A DNA stretch of 33,785 nucleotides from Candidatus Parcubacteria bacterium (GCA_003599205.1 QZJA01000006.1:1-33785); one strand, 5' to 3'. Shown: positions 16,541 through 24,384, counted from the first letter of the stretch. Notes: generated by a model not told the origin, from the letters alone. Program-made: numbers and translations.

Positions 16541-16544
16541 ATTT

Positions 16545-17414
16545 ATGGAAAAATTTTTCCACAAGGTTAAAGAAAAAGATCAAAATGGCATGATTTTAGT
16601 TATGGCCATTATGATTTTGTCTATTGTGCTTACTTCTGTTTTAGCTTTGAGTCAGATAATTATGGGTGAGCTCAAGATGTCTTTAAACGCTGGTAATTCA
16701 ATTTTGGCTTTTTATTCAGCTGAAAGTGGTATAGAAAAAGGTTTGTATTATATAAAATATTCTCGAGAAAATAGTGATTTTAGTGATTTTATAAAATTGT
16801 CATACACTACGTCTTATAATGTAGATGATTTGGGAAATAAAAAATTTGTTATTTCAACATCCACTATTCTTGGCGGAGTGACGGATTTTTATGGTGTTAG
16901 TACTACTTCACCAGCCTATTTGGATATCATGGATCCGGCCGGAGCAGTTGGTATTATTGATTGGTCTGCTAGCGTTGGCTTGCCTAGTTATACTCAGATT
17001 TTTTGGGAAATAGAAAATTGTTTTCCTCTGCATGCTTCAGACAAGCTTGAGGTTACTATCAATTCTTTTGCCCAGGAATTTTCTGATCCCAAAACAGAGA
17101 CTAGGATAGCTATCTGTAATTGTGGTTATGGTGACGATGATTGTGATATTAGCTCTTATAGCAATATCAGTCCCAATAGGTATTATCATTTTTCTTTTAG
17201 GCCGCTGGATAGTGAAATAAAAGAATTGAATTTTAGAATGAGAAATGCCGCTAATGCTGAATTGAAAATAATGTCATCTGCCTTGATTGAAGCTTATGGT
17301 GAATACAGCAATTCACGCTATCGTCTTCAGGCAACAGTACCGACCTTAAATCCTGTTTCTGATGTTTTTAGTTATGTCTTATTTTCGGAAGAGGATTTGA
17401 CTAAAGGCTTATAA
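16545..17414 (+). CDS. PilX-like pilus assembly protein
   Basis: The ATG at 16545, 4 bases after the previous stop, is chosen; an upstream in-frame extension overlaps the previous gene and breaks the usual N terminus. This gives 289 residues. The N terminus GMILVMAIMILSIVLTSVLAL resembles PilX-type proteins, which have G-x-x-L-V-x-x-L in place of FTLIEL. It is followed by the diagnostic AFYSAESGIEKGLYYIKY (~55-72). The rest is beta-rich with a late C-N-C-G-Y-G-D-D-D-C patch. It closes the pilus locus; ligA starts 8 bases later. Confidence 0.78.
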   Translation: MEKFFHKVKEKDQNGMILVMAIMILSIVLTSVLALSQIIMGELKMSLNAGNSILAFYSAESGIEKGLYYIKYSRENSDFSDFIKLSYTTSYNVDDLGNKKFVISTSTILGGVTDFYGVSTTSPAYLDIMDPAGAVGIIDWSASVGLPSYTQIFWEIENCFPLHASDKLEVTINSFAQEFSDPKTETRIAICNCGYGDDDCDISSYSNISPNRYYHFSFRPLDSEIKELNFRMRNAANAELKIMSSALIEAYGEYSNSRYRLQATVPTLNPVSDVFSYVLFSEEDLTKGL

Positions 17415-17422
17415 TATAATCA

Positions 17423-19414
17423 ATGTCCAAGAATGAAGCCAAAAAAAGAATAGAAAAATTGATAAGCGAGATTAATCATCATCGCTATCTTTATCATGTC
17501 CTAGATAGGCAAGAGATTTCTGATTCGGCCTTGGATTCCTTGAAGCATGAATTGGAGGACCTAGAAAAACAATTTCCCGATCTTTTGCGCCAAGATTCTC
17601 CTAGTCAAAGAGTCGGTGGTCAAGCTCTAGATAAATTTGTCAAAGTCAAACATTCAAGTAGAATATTGTCTTTGGTAGATGCTTTTAAGTTTAGCGATCT
17701 GTCAGATTGGCAGGAAAAAAATGAAAAATTACTAGGGCAAAAAATAAAAGGTTATTATATTGAGCTTAAACTTGATGGTTTGACTGTGGTGTTGACTTAC
17801 AAAAATGGTGTTCTATGGCGGGCCGCTACTCGCGGAGACGGACAAATAGGGGAGGAAGTAACCAACAACATAAAGACTATAGAAAGCATACCTTTGGCCT
17901 TAAAATCTTTAGCGGGTAGTAAAATTCCGGAAATAGTAGAGCTAAGAGGTGAAGTAGTAATGAATAAAGATGTTTTTAACCGCATCAACAAAGAGCAAAT
18001 AAAAAAAGGTTTGTCTCCTTTTGCTAATCCGCGTAATGTAGCAGCTGGCTCTATCAGGCAGTTAGATCCAAAAATAGCGGCTAGTCGGCAACTTGATTAT
18101 ATCCCTTTTGAAATAATTAGTGATTTGGGTCAAAAAACTCATGAGGAAAGTCATCAGTTGTTGTCTCAACTTGGTTTTAAAGTTAGTCCCAACAATCAAT
18201 ATTGTCGCGATCTTACGGAAGTAGAAAAATATTTGAAAAAATGGACCGAGAAAAGGAAGTCTTTGCCTTATTGGACAGATGGCTCAGTCGTTGTGGTCAA
18301 TGATGTTTCTCAAGAAAAGGCCCTTGGTCATATTGGTAAAGCTGAACGGTGGATGATAGCTTATAAGTTTCCAGCTGAGCAGGTGACAACTAAAGTTTTG
18401 GATATTGAAGTGCAGGTTGGCAGGACAGGCGCTTTGACTCCAGTGGCAATACTCCAACCAGTAGCAGTAGCCGGTACTACAGTTTCTCGAGCAACTCTGC
18501 ACAACCAAGATGAAATAGAGCGTTTGGGGGTGAGGATAGGTGATACCGTTATTATCCAAAAAGCTGGCGATATTATACCAGATATAGTTGCCGTGTTGGT
18601 AAAATTAAGGAGTGGTGCAGAAAAAAAATTTAATTTTCCCAAAAAGTGTCCAGCTTGTAATAGCGAGGTGATAAAAAAAGCCGGTGAAGTCGCGCATTAT
18701 TGTACTAACAAAAAATGTTACGCGCAAAATATTGAGAGCATGATTCATTTTGTTTCCAAGAAAGGTTTTAATATTGATGGCTTAGGCGACAGTATAGTAG
18801 CTCAACTGATAGACAAAGGCTTAGTTTTGTCGCCAGCAGATATTTTTAGTTTAAAGACCGGTGATTTGGAACCACTAGAAGGCTTTGCTGACAAAAAGAT
18901 AGCTAATCTTCTGGCAGCTATCGCCCAGAGCAAAAATATAAATTTTTCTAATTTTATTTATGCCTTAGGCATTAGACATGTAGGAGAAGAAACAGCTATT
19001 GTTTTGGCTAGGCATTTTACTAGTTTAGTCAAGCTGCGTTTAGCCACTCAGGAAGAATTGGAAAATTTGATGGATATTGGTCCGGAAGTGGCTAAATCTA
19101 TAGTTGCTTGGTTTTTGGAGAATAAGAAATTACTGGATGATCTTTTGGCTCAAGGTATCAAGATAAATAATAACCAAGAGACTAGTGGAAAATTGGCTGG
19201 CAAGACTTTTTTGTTCACTGGTAGTATCAATATCTCCAGAGATCAAGCCAAGGGCATGGTCAGAAATGCTGGGGGCAAAATGGTTTCTTCAGTCGGTCCT
19301 AGTTTGGATTATTTAGTAGTAGGAGAAGATCCTGGTTCTAAACTTATTAAGGCAAAAGAGTACAAAAATATAAAGATTATAGATGAAGAGCAGTTTATAA
19401 AATTATTAAAATAA
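17423..19414 (+). CDS. ligA: NAD-dependent DNA ligase
   Basis: A 663-residue ligase that seals nicks in replication and repair using NAD+. Domains in order: Ia domain (~1-65) with HHRYLYHVLD; adenylation domain with active-site KLDG (Lys116) and RATRGDGQIGEEVTNN; OB fold with VQVGRTGALTPVA; four-Cys zinc finger (Cys409, 412, 427, 432); helix-hairpin-helix region; C-terminal BRCT (~590-663, GKTFLFTGSI ... AGGKMVSSV). Length and order match typical LigA. It sits 8 bases after the pilus locus and 3 before a membrane protein gene. Confidence 0.97.
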   Translation: MSKNEAKKRIEKLISEINHHRYLYHVLDRQEISDSALDSLKHELEDLEKQFPDLLRQDSPSQRVGGQALDKFVKVKHSSRILSLVDAFKFSDLSDWQEKNEKLLGQKIKGYYIELKLDGLTVVLTYKNGVLWRAATRGDGQIGEEVTNNIKTIESIPLALKSLAGSKIPEIVELRGEVVMNKDVFNRINKEQIKKGLSPFANPRNVAAGSIRQLDPKIAASRQLDYIPFEIISDLGQKTHEESHQLLSQLGFKVSPNNQYCRDLTEVEKYLKKWTEKRKSLPYWTDGSVVVVNDVSQEKALGHIGKAERWMIAYKFPAEQVTTKVLDIEVQVGRTGALTPVAILQPVAVAGTTVSRATLHNQDEIERLGVRIGDTVIIQKAGDIIPDIVAVLVKLRSGAEKKFNFPKKCPACNSEVIKKAGEVAHYCTNKKCYAQNIESMIHFVSKKGFNIDGLGDSIVAQLIDKGLVLSPADIFSLKTGDLEPLEGFADKKIANLLAAIAQSKNINFSNFIYALGIRHVGEETAIVLARHFTSLVKLRLATQEELENLMDIGPEVAKSIVAWFLENKKLLDDLLAQGIKINNNQETSGKLAGKTFLFTGSINISRDQAKGMVRNAGGKMVSSVGPSLDYLVVGEDPGSKLIKAKEYKNIKIIDEEQFIKLLK

Positions 19415-19417
19415 CTT

Positions 19418-20008
19418 ATGGATAATTTTTACTTAGTAAACATTTATCTTTTGGTAATGGCAGTAGCTCTGGCACTTTTGGAAATTCAGATAGAAGGAGA
19501 GCATGGTTGGGCGCAGAATTTGCCGACTTGGCGTCCGCAGAAAAAGAGTTTTTTTGTTAATTTGTATAGCAAATTAATAGGTGGTAGACAAGTCACTGGT
19601 TATCACGTAATGATGTTTATTTTTATTTTGTTGATTTTCCATTTGCCATTTGTTTTTGGTTTGGAATTTAGACTAGAAGACTGGCTTAAAGTGGTTTCTC
19701 TTTACTTTATGTTTGTGGTGCTTTGGGATTTCTTGTGGTTTGTGCTCAATCCGCATCGGCCACTCAAGAAATTCAAAAAAGAGTATATCTGGTGGCACAA
19801 GTATTGGTGGGGAGGTATGCCAATTGATTATTATATCGTTTTGATTCTGTCTTTTGTTGTCTTGATCCCAGGAATGTTTCTTTTGGGGCCATATTTTTTT
19901 GTTAACTGGTGGATTACGAATGTTATTCTATTCTTTATAGAAGTGATGTTGATTATTTTGTTTACTCTTTATGTGCTTAAGATTGATATGTGGAACAGTA
20001 AAAAATAG
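19418..20008 (+). CDS. Conserved-looking polytopic membrane protein, unknown function
   Basis: A 196-residue protein with about five membrane helices (~4-22, 64-83, 90-110, 138-158, 160-188). Polar signatures are EIQIEGEHGWAQNLPTWR after the first helix and a Trp/His-rich loop (WWHKYWWGGMPIDYY, ~125-139) between helices. The invariant-looking Glu, His and Trp residues at the membrane edge could form a metal or ligand site, but I do not recognise the family. It follows ligA by 3 bases and precedes the gatC promoter. Confidence 0.7.
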   Translation: MDNFYLVNIYLLVMAVALALLEIQIEGEHGWAQNLPTWRPQKKSFFVNLYSKLIGGRQVTGYHVMMFIFILLIFHLPFVFGLEFRLEDWLKVVSLYFMFVVLWDFLWFVLNPHRPLKKFKKEYIWWHKYWWGGMPIDYYIVLILSFVVLIPGMFLLGPYFFVNWWITNVILFFIEVMLIILFTLYVLKIDMWNSKK

Positions 20009-20009
20009 T

Positions 20010-20038
20010 TTGCTCAATATCGATATTTTAGTTAAAAT
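20010..20038 (+). promoter_or_regulatory. gatCA promoter, leaderless
   Basis: TTGCTC (20010-20015), 17 bp, TAAAAT (20033-20038). The -10 box ends 6 bases before the gatC ATG, so transcription should start at or next to the A of the start codon. Confidence 0.65.
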
Positions 20039-20044
20039 GACCTT

Positions 20045-20332
20045 ATGAAATTCAGTAAAGAAGAAGTAGAAAAATTAGCTAACCTGGCAAAATTGAAGCT
20101 ATCCGACCAGGAAATAGACCTTTACCAAAAGCAAGTAGAGGATATTTTGGCCTATGTAGATAAAATAAATAAGCTGAATTTGGCTGATATCAAAGAAAGC
20201 TTGAGTGGAATAGACAATAATGATCTCAAGCCCCGATCCGATAAAGTTGAGGTTTCGGACCCTCAAAGTATCAAGCAGGCTGGTCAGTTAAAAGATGATT
20301 ATATGGTCGCACCTAAAGTTTTTGACATTTAG
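20045..20332 (+). CDS. gatC: Asp/Glu-tRNA amidotransferase subunit C
   Basis: A 95-residue GatC. The helical N terminus FSKEEVEKLANLAKLKLSDQEIDLYQKQVEDILAYV carries the family pattern, and the tail DPQSIKQAGQLKDDYMVAPKVFDI has the usual region that wraps around GatA. GatC stabilises GatA-GatB in the enzyme that amidates misacylated Glu-tRNA(Gln) and Asp-tRNA(Asn). gatA follows after 3 bases. gatB is not adjacent: its start is at 33728, 12 kb away. Confidence 0.95.
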   Translation: MKFSKEEVEKLANLAKLKLSDQEIDLYQKQVEDILAYVDKINKLNLADIKESLSGIDNNDLKPRSDKVEVSDPQSIKQAGQLKDDYMVAPKVFDI

Positions 20333-20335
20333 ATT

Positions 20336-21775
20336 ATGGCAAATTTAGATTTGGAAAAATTAAGTATAGATAAAATTCAAGCTGGATTTTCAGCTGGTGA
20401 TTTTAGTAGTGAAGAATTGACTAATGCTTATTTGGAAAAAATCAAAAATGATGATACCAATGCTTTTATTTCTATCAATGAGCAGGCAATAGCTCAAGCT
20501 CAAGCAGCTGACAAGCGGATAAAATCAGGTCAGGGGACAGTTTTGACAGGAGTGCCTTTGGCAGTGAAAGACATTATTGTTGTTGCTGGCTTGAGAGCTA
20601 CTGGTGGCTCCAAGATTTTGGAAAATTATATAGCTGCTTATGATGCTACGGTTATAGCTAGATTGAAAGAAGCTGGCATGGTCGTTTTGGGCAAAACCAA
20701 CTGTGATGAATTTGCCATGGGCTCTTCCAATGAAAATTCTTCTTTTGGGCCAGTCTTGAATCCTTATGATAAGACTAGAGTGACTGGTGGCTCTTCTGGT
20801 GGCTCAGCAGCAGCTATAGCGGCCAATTTGGCTCCTGTAGCCCTAGGAACCGATACTGGTGGTTCTATCCGTCAGCCAGCAGCTTTTTGCGGTATATACG
20901 GTCTAAAACCGAGTTATGGCCGGGTTTCTCGTTGTGGCTCTATGGCGATGGCGTCTTCCTTGGATCAGATTGGTCCTATGGCCAATAATGTCAAAGATTT
21001 GGCTTATCTTTTGTCTTTTATGGCTGGCTTTGATGATAAGGATGCTAGCTCGGCTAAGGCCAAAGTCGGTGATTATCTGTCAGCTTTGCACAGTGATGCC
21101 AAGAAATTGACAATTGGTATTCCCAAAGAATATTTTGCTGGAGACATTGAACCTGATATAAAAAAAGCCTTAGAAGAGCAGATAGAAAAATTAAAAAAAG
21201 AAGGTCTAAAGATAGTAGAGGTGTCATTACCATATACTGATTATGCTTTGGCAGCGTATTACCTTTTGATGCCGGCCGAAGTTTCTTCCAACTTAGCGCG
21301 TTATGATGGTTTGCGTTATGGCGGGTCAGATTTGGCGGATAAAGAATTATCTTTGGATAATTGGTATAAAGAAGTAAGGAGCATTGGCCTTGGTGCTGAA
21401 AGTAAGCGCAGAATTATTTTGGGTACCTACATACTTTCAGCTGGCTATTATGATGCTTACTACAAGAAAGCGCAAAAGGTAAGGACTTTGATCAAACAAG
21501 AATTTGCCCAAGTGTTTTCTCAAGTAGATTTGCTTTTGACGCCAGCTACCCCGACCACTGCTTTCAAGCTTGGTGACAAAGCGCAAGATCCTTTGTCTAT
21601 GTACCTTTCTGATGTTTTTACAGTGGCTGCTAATATCGGTGGTATATCAGGTTTGGTTTTGCCAATAGCCAAGGATAAAAATGGTTTGCCGATTGGCTTA
21701 CAACTTTTGGCTAATGCTTTTTCTGAAGAAAAACTTTTCAACCTTGCTAGTTTTATAGAAAATTTAAACAAATAA
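20336..21775 (+). CDS. gatA: Asp/Glu-tRNA amidotransferase subunit A
   Basis: A 479-residue amidase-signature enzyme that frees ammonia from glutamine for tRNA-dependent amidation. The Ser-cisSer-Lys triad is visible: Lys78 in PLAVKD, Ser153 in VTGGSSGGSAAA and Ser177 in TDTGGSIRQPA. The amidase signature runs across residues ~150-190. The C-terminal part (DVFTVAANIGGISGLVLP) is typical of GatA. Length is normal. Intact catalytic residues mean the transamidation pathway should be active, consistent with gatC upstream and gatB at the window end. Confidence 0.97.
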   Translation: MANLDLEKLSIDKIQAGFSAGDFSSEELTNAYLEKIKNDDTNAFISINEQAIAQAQAADKRIKSGQGTVLTGVPLAVKDIIVVAGLRATGGSKILENYIAAYDATVIARLKEAGMVVLGKTNCDEFAMGSSNENSSFGPVLNPYDKTRVTGGSSGGSAAAIAANLAPVALGTDTGGSIRQPAAFCGIYGLKPSYGRVSRCGSMAMASSLDQIGPMANNVKDLAYLLSFMAGFDDKDASSAKAKVGDYLSALHSDAKKLTIGIPKEYFAGDIEPDIKKALEEQIEKLKKEGLKIVEVSLPYTDYALAAYYLLMPAEVSSNLARYDGLRYGGSDLADKELSLDNWYKEVRSIGLGAESKRRIILGTYILSAGYYDAYYKKAQKVRTLIKQEFAQVFSQVDLLLTPATPTTAFKLGDKAQDPLSMYLSDVFTVAANIGGISGLVLPIAKDKNGLPIGLQLLANAFSEEKLFNLASFIENLNK

Positions 21776-21784
21776 AAAAATAAA

Positions 21785-22546
21785 ATGCCAATTGACAAAA
21801 ATATTAAAAAAAGATTGGCCGATGCCTTGGCACAAAGTTATTTTGTACCTTGGCACAAAAGATGGTGGGGTAAAGTTTCGATTGTGGTAGCAGTTTTTGT
21901 TGTTATATTTATGGCTTATTTTGGTTATATTACAGTTGATAATATTCGTTATCTGGCCAAGGGTTATGTCTATGATAATTCTAGTGGCCTCTGGATATCG
22001 CCAGAACAGTACCAAGAGAGTCAGAGATTGACAGCTGAATTCATGAAAGACGACGATCCTTGGTTGGGTAGTGAAAATCCAGTTTTGTTTGTTGTAGCTT
22101 ATGAGTCGTTCACTTGCCCACATTGTAAGGCCAATCAGGAGGATTTACATAATTTCCTTACCAAATATGGCAGTATCGTTTTACTTATAGCCAAAGATTA
22201 TCCGGCAGAAGGCATTGATCCTTTTGCTTTTGAAGCTCATCTAGCAGCAGCCTGCGCCAATGAGCAAGATCGTTATTGGGAATACAGGGATCTTTTATTT
22301 GAAAATCAAGGTGACTTTTCTATTGAAAATTTCAAAGAATGGGCTAGGGATATTAATTTGAATGAAAGTCAGTTTAATGTTTGTTTGGATAATAAAAAAT
22401 TTAGCCATGAAATCCGTCAGGATGTAGCCGAGGGCAATCAACTAGGTGTTCCTGGTACTCCTACTTACGTCATCAATGGAGCGATGGTTCCGGGTGAAAT
22501 TCCTTTTAGCGTTTGGGAGCAAATATTGTCCGTTGTGATAAAATAA
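21785..22546 (+). CDS. Membrane-anchored DsbA-family thiol oxidoreductase
   Basis: A 253-residue protein with a basic N terminus, one membrane anchor (~33-55) and a thioredoxin-fold domain outside. The active site is CPHC (Cys111-Cys114) in ESFTCPHCKANQ. The cis-Pro loop is GVPGTPTYVING (~225-236) and a helical insertion contains AAACANEQDRYWEYRDLLF, as in DsbA-like proteins of the thioredoxin_4 family. It should introduce or isomerise disulfides in exported proteins. Likely clients in this window are the Cys-rich surface protein at 2356 and the pilins with cysteines. lgt follows after 3 bases. Confidence 0.92.
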   Translation: MPIDKNIKKRLADALAQSYFVPWHKRWWGKVSIVVAVFVVIFMAYFGYITVDNIRYLAKGYVYDNSSGLWISPEQYQESQRLTAEFMKDDDPWLGSENPVLFVVAYESFTCPHCKANQEDLHNFLTKYGSIVLLIAKDYPAEGIDPFAFEAHLAAACANEQDRYWEYRDLLFENQGDFSIENFKEWARDINLNESQFNVCLDNKKFSHEIRQDVAEGNQLGVPGTPTYVINGAMVPGEIPFSVWEQILSVVIK

Positions 22547-22549
22547 ATT

Positions 22550-23356
22550 ATGAATTTATTCTGGCAAAATTATATACCACAGCCCATTATATTTTCTTTA
22601 GGGCCGATTTCAGTCCGTTGGTATGGATTGATTTTAGTGGCAGCGATAGTAGCTGCTGGGTTATTGATAGGTAGATATTTACTCAAAAAATCAATTTTGA
22701 ATAAAGATCAGCTGGAAGATTTTTTATTTTATACAGTTATTTTAAGTTTGATTGGTGCTCGTTTTGGCCATGTGGTATTTTTCAATTTAGACTATTATTT
22801 GAAATATCCAGCGGAGATAATCCAAGTTTGGAATGGCGGTTTGTCTATCCAAGGAGGAGTTTTGTTTGGTTTGTTGACAGTTATCTTTTGGGCCAAGAAG
22901 CACAAAATTAGTTTTTGGAGATTGGCTGATGTTATTGTACCGGGTTTAGCCTTGGGCCAGGCGATTGGTCGGTGGGGCAATTATTTCAACCAAGAGCTTT
23001 TTGGTCGGCCAGTTAGTTGGGGTATTCCTATAAATTTTGCCAACCGGGAATTTCCTTATTTTAAAGAAGAATATTTTCATCCAACTTTTTTTTATGAATC
23101 AGTTTTGAATTTTTTATTGTTTATGGTTTTATATCTACTGCTAAAAGCCGGTAAGCTTAAAACCGGCCTAATAGCTATGATTTATTTGTTATCATATTCA
23201 GTGATCAGATTTTTTATGGAGTTTGTCAGGATAGATTTTACCCCAACAGTTTGGGGCCTGAGGATGCCTCAATTTATCAGTGTCTTGGTAGTAATGGCAG
23301 TTTTGGTTTATATATTTGCCTTTTACCTAAAACCCTTGCCAAAATCGAAAAAATAG
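22550..23356 (+). CDS. lgt: Prolipoprotein diacylglyceryl transferase
   Basis: A 268-residue membrane enzyme that transfers diacylglycerol from phosphatidylglycerol to the lipobox Cys. Recognised by ISVRWYGLILVAAI near the N terminus, SLIGARFGHVVFFNLDYY (~69-86), WNGGLSIQGGVLFG (~93-106) and the signature GQAIGRWGNYFNQELFG (~137-153), whose Arg is essential. About seven membrane helices are present. The C terminus is shorter than in Gram-negative homologues. The promoter of the tRNA locus lies within its last codons. Confidence 0.95.
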   Translation: MNLFWQNYIPQPIIFSLGPISVRWYGLILVAAIVAAGLLIGRYLLKKSILNKDQLEDFLFYTVILSLIGARFGHVVFFNLDYYLKYPAEIIQVWNGGLSIQGGVLFGLLTVIFWAKKHKISFWRLADVIVPGLALGQAIGRWGNYFNQELFGRPVSWGIPINFANREFPYFKEEYFHPTFFYESVLNFLLFMVLYLLLKAGKLKTGLIAMIYLLSYSVIRFFMEFVRIDFTPTVWGLRMPQFISVLVVMAVLVYIFAFYLKPLPKSKK

Positions 23357-23364
23357 GGTATTAT
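23336..23364 (+). promoter_or_regulatory. Promoter of the tRNA-Asp locus
   Basis: TTGCCA (23336-23341), 17 bp, TATTAT (23359-23364). Start would be near 23371, ten bases before the first tRNA-Asp-like fragment and almost 200 before the intact tRNA. Confidence 0.6.
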
Positions 23365-23547
23365 ATTCATGTTTTAATTAGGGGTGGTAGTTCCCCGCTA
23401 GGCGGGGCCCCGCCATAGGCGGTGGCAGCCCTAGTTATTTATTGGCCATTGATTTCATTTTGAAGTTTGATGAAATCTTATGAGAACGCCTGCCTGTCAT
23501 CCCACTACGCGCTGCGCGCTTCGCGGGACACAGCGCAGGAATTATTG

Positions 23548-23652
23548 TATGTCTGCCTGTGCTGGGGTGGTAGTTCAGCTGGTTAGAACGCCTGCCTGTC
23601 ACGCAGGAGGTCGAGGGTTCGAGTCCCTTCCATCCCGCCACAGGCAGACATA
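23548..23652 (+). repeat. 14-bp inverted repeat flanking the intact tRNA-Asp
   Basis: TATGTCTGCCTGTG (23548-23561) and its exact complement CACAGGCAGACATA (23639-23652). The right arm includes the last two bases of the tRNA CCA end. In RNA the arms would form a helix that clamps the tRNA ends. Confidence 0.85.
23564..23640 (+). tRNA. tRNA-Asp (GTC)
   Basis: A complete 77-base cloverleaf: acceptor GGGGTGG/CCATCCC with one G-U pair, D stem GTTC/GAAC, anticodon stem CCTGC/GCAGG with loop CTGTCAC (anticodon GTC), T stem GAGGG/CCCTT with loop TTCGAGT, discriminator G and encoded CCA. G73 and anticodon GTC are the expected Asp identity elements. It has no obvious promoter of its own and is embedded in the expanded tRNA-Asp-like unit. 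Confidence 0.97.
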
Positions 23653-23734
23653 AATTAGAGGGTTCGCTTGTCCGCCAAAGTCCTGAGTTTCAGTGAAGGA
23701 CGACGGCGGAAGTCCCTTCCATCCCGCCACTATT

Positions 23735-23759
23735 TAGCCTTTTTGTTTAGGCTATTTTT
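23735..23759 (+). terminator. Terminator of the tRNA-Asp locus
   Basis: TAGCCT (23735-23740) pairs with AGGCTA (23749-23754), followed by TTTTTG. It begins 5 bases after the last tRNA-like fragment. Confidence 0.75.
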
Positions 23760-23771
23760 GTTGTTTTATTT

Positions 23772-23800
23772 TTGACAATTATAAGCCATTATGGTATTAT
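23772..23800 (+). promoter_or_regulatory. Consensus-like promoter before a zinc-ribbon ORF
   Basis: TTGACA (23772-23777), 17 bp, TATTAT (23795-23800). Start near 23807. This is one of only two TTGACA-type -35 boxes I noted in the window; the other is at 27726. Confidence 0.75.
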
Positions 23801-23828
23801 AAAGTAGCTTATTAAGGATAATCTTTAG

Positions 23829-24044
23829 CTGATAAACTATAAAAATAATATAAAAAAAGATACAAAAAATAAATTTATAGCTGGCGAGTCTAAGTATTGT
23901 CAAAGTTGTGGACAAGAATCACATAATCTCTTTGAGGTTACTTGCAATGTTCAAAAAATAAATCAATTACGTTATTGTGATAAGTGTAAAGGAAGCTATA
24001 AAATAAAGGAAAAAACAGTTAATAGTAGTATTTTACTTAAGTAA
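23829..24044 (+). CDS. Small zinc-ribbon protein without a standard start codon
   Basis: The frame runs from just after a TAG at 23826 to TAA at 24042. It encodes Lys-rich residues, then KYCQSCGQE ... TCNV ... RYCDKCKGSYKIK, two CxxC pairs that should bind zinc. There is no ATG, GTG or TTG before the first CxxC. Candidate starts are CTG 23829 or ATA 23832, about 10 bases after a weak AAGGA. A strong promoter and a terminator frame the ORF, so it is probably expressed. It could be a gene with a rare start codon, or one whose start was lost. Zinc ribbons of this kind often bind nucleic acids or proteins; no function is assigned. Confidence 0.5.
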   Translation: MINYKNNIKKDTKNKFIAGESKYCQSCGQESHNLFEVTCNVQKINQLRYCDKCKGSYKIKEKTVNSSILLK

Positions 24045-24081
24045 GCATTCTTATAATTTTATTGCTTAATATTAATTATCC

Positions 24082-24107
24082 CACCTTATATTAATAGGGT
24101 GTTTTTT
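24082..24107 (+). terminator. Terminator after the zinc-ribbon ORF
   Basis: CACCTTA (24082-24088) pairs with TAGGGTG (24095-24101), loop TATTAA, then TTTTTT. Confidence 0.75.
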
Positions 24108-24143
24108 ATTTGATAAATTATGATTTTATTATTATAATATAGC

Positions 24144-24149
24144 TATAAT
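24144..24149 (+). promoter_or_regulatory. -10 element of the small gene at 24187
   Basis: TATAAT at 24144-24149, with another TATAAT at 24133-24138. Transcription from the nearer one would start near 24156, leaving room for the Shine-Dalgarno site. Confidence 0.55.
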
Positions 24150-24186
24150 AATTAATTGAATTTTTATGAGAGAAGGAGGCGAGAGA

Positions 24187-24384
24187 ATGCCAAAGACGCC
24201 AGAGCAAGAGGCGATTGATTATATTGGCTCCGTGATTCAGAACTGTTATATGTTGGGGGCTAATGATTTTGAGCTTCCTACTTTGCGTGGGCTCCAAGAT
24301 AAAGTTAGAACAAAGGAAATTAGTCCAGAAGAAGCTAGAAAACTAGCTAGTGAAATAGAAAATCGAAAACAAAGCGATCACTAA
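24187..24384 (+). CDS. Small hypothetical protein, 65 aa
   Basis: The ATG at 24187 is chosen because AAGGAGG (24173-24179) lies 7 bases upstream, one of the few strong Shine-Dalgarno sites in the window. An in-frame ATG at 24166 would place that site inside the gene. The protein is soluble, mostly helical and charged: TPEQEAIDYIGSVIQNCYML, then LRGLQDKVRTKEISPEEARKLASEIENRK. It has no known motif that I recognise. It has its own -10 box and a perfect terminator, so it is a single-gene unit. Confidence 0.7.
   Translation: MPKTPEQEAIDYIGSVIQNCYMLGANDFELPTLRGLQDKVRTKEISPEEARKLASEIENRKQSDH

Larger units (their letters stand above)
23381..23729 (+). other. Expanded tRNA-Asp-like sequence with insertions in every loop
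   Basis: Five segments identical to the intact tRNA-Asp occur in order: positions 1-13 (23381-23393), 21-37 (23483-23499), 38-44 (23534-23540), 49-57 (23658-23666) and 58-76 (23711-23729). All four cloverleaf stems are kept: GGGGTGG/CCATCCC, GTTC/GAAC, CCTGC/GCAGG, GAGGG/CCCTT. The anticodon GTC is also kept. Insertions replace or split the D loop (89 bases), anticodon loop at 37/38 (34 bases), variable loop (117 bases, including the intact tRNA) and T loop at 57/58 (44 bases). Each insert is palindromic. A promoter precedes and a terminator follows the whole unit. Whether it is a decayed gene, a spliced gene or a giant tRNA-like RNA cannot be told from sequence. Confidence 0.75.

Noticed and set aside
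16464..16544. Longer N terminus for the PilX-like protein
   Set aside because: The extension overlaps the upstream minor pilin gene and lacks any prepilin feature; the ATG at 16545 gives the expected N terminus.
23435..23641. Minus-strand ORF reading GWKGLEPSTSCVTGRRSNQLNYHP
   Set aside because: This is the well-known false ORF antisense to a tRNA gene. It runs through the intact tRNA-Asp.
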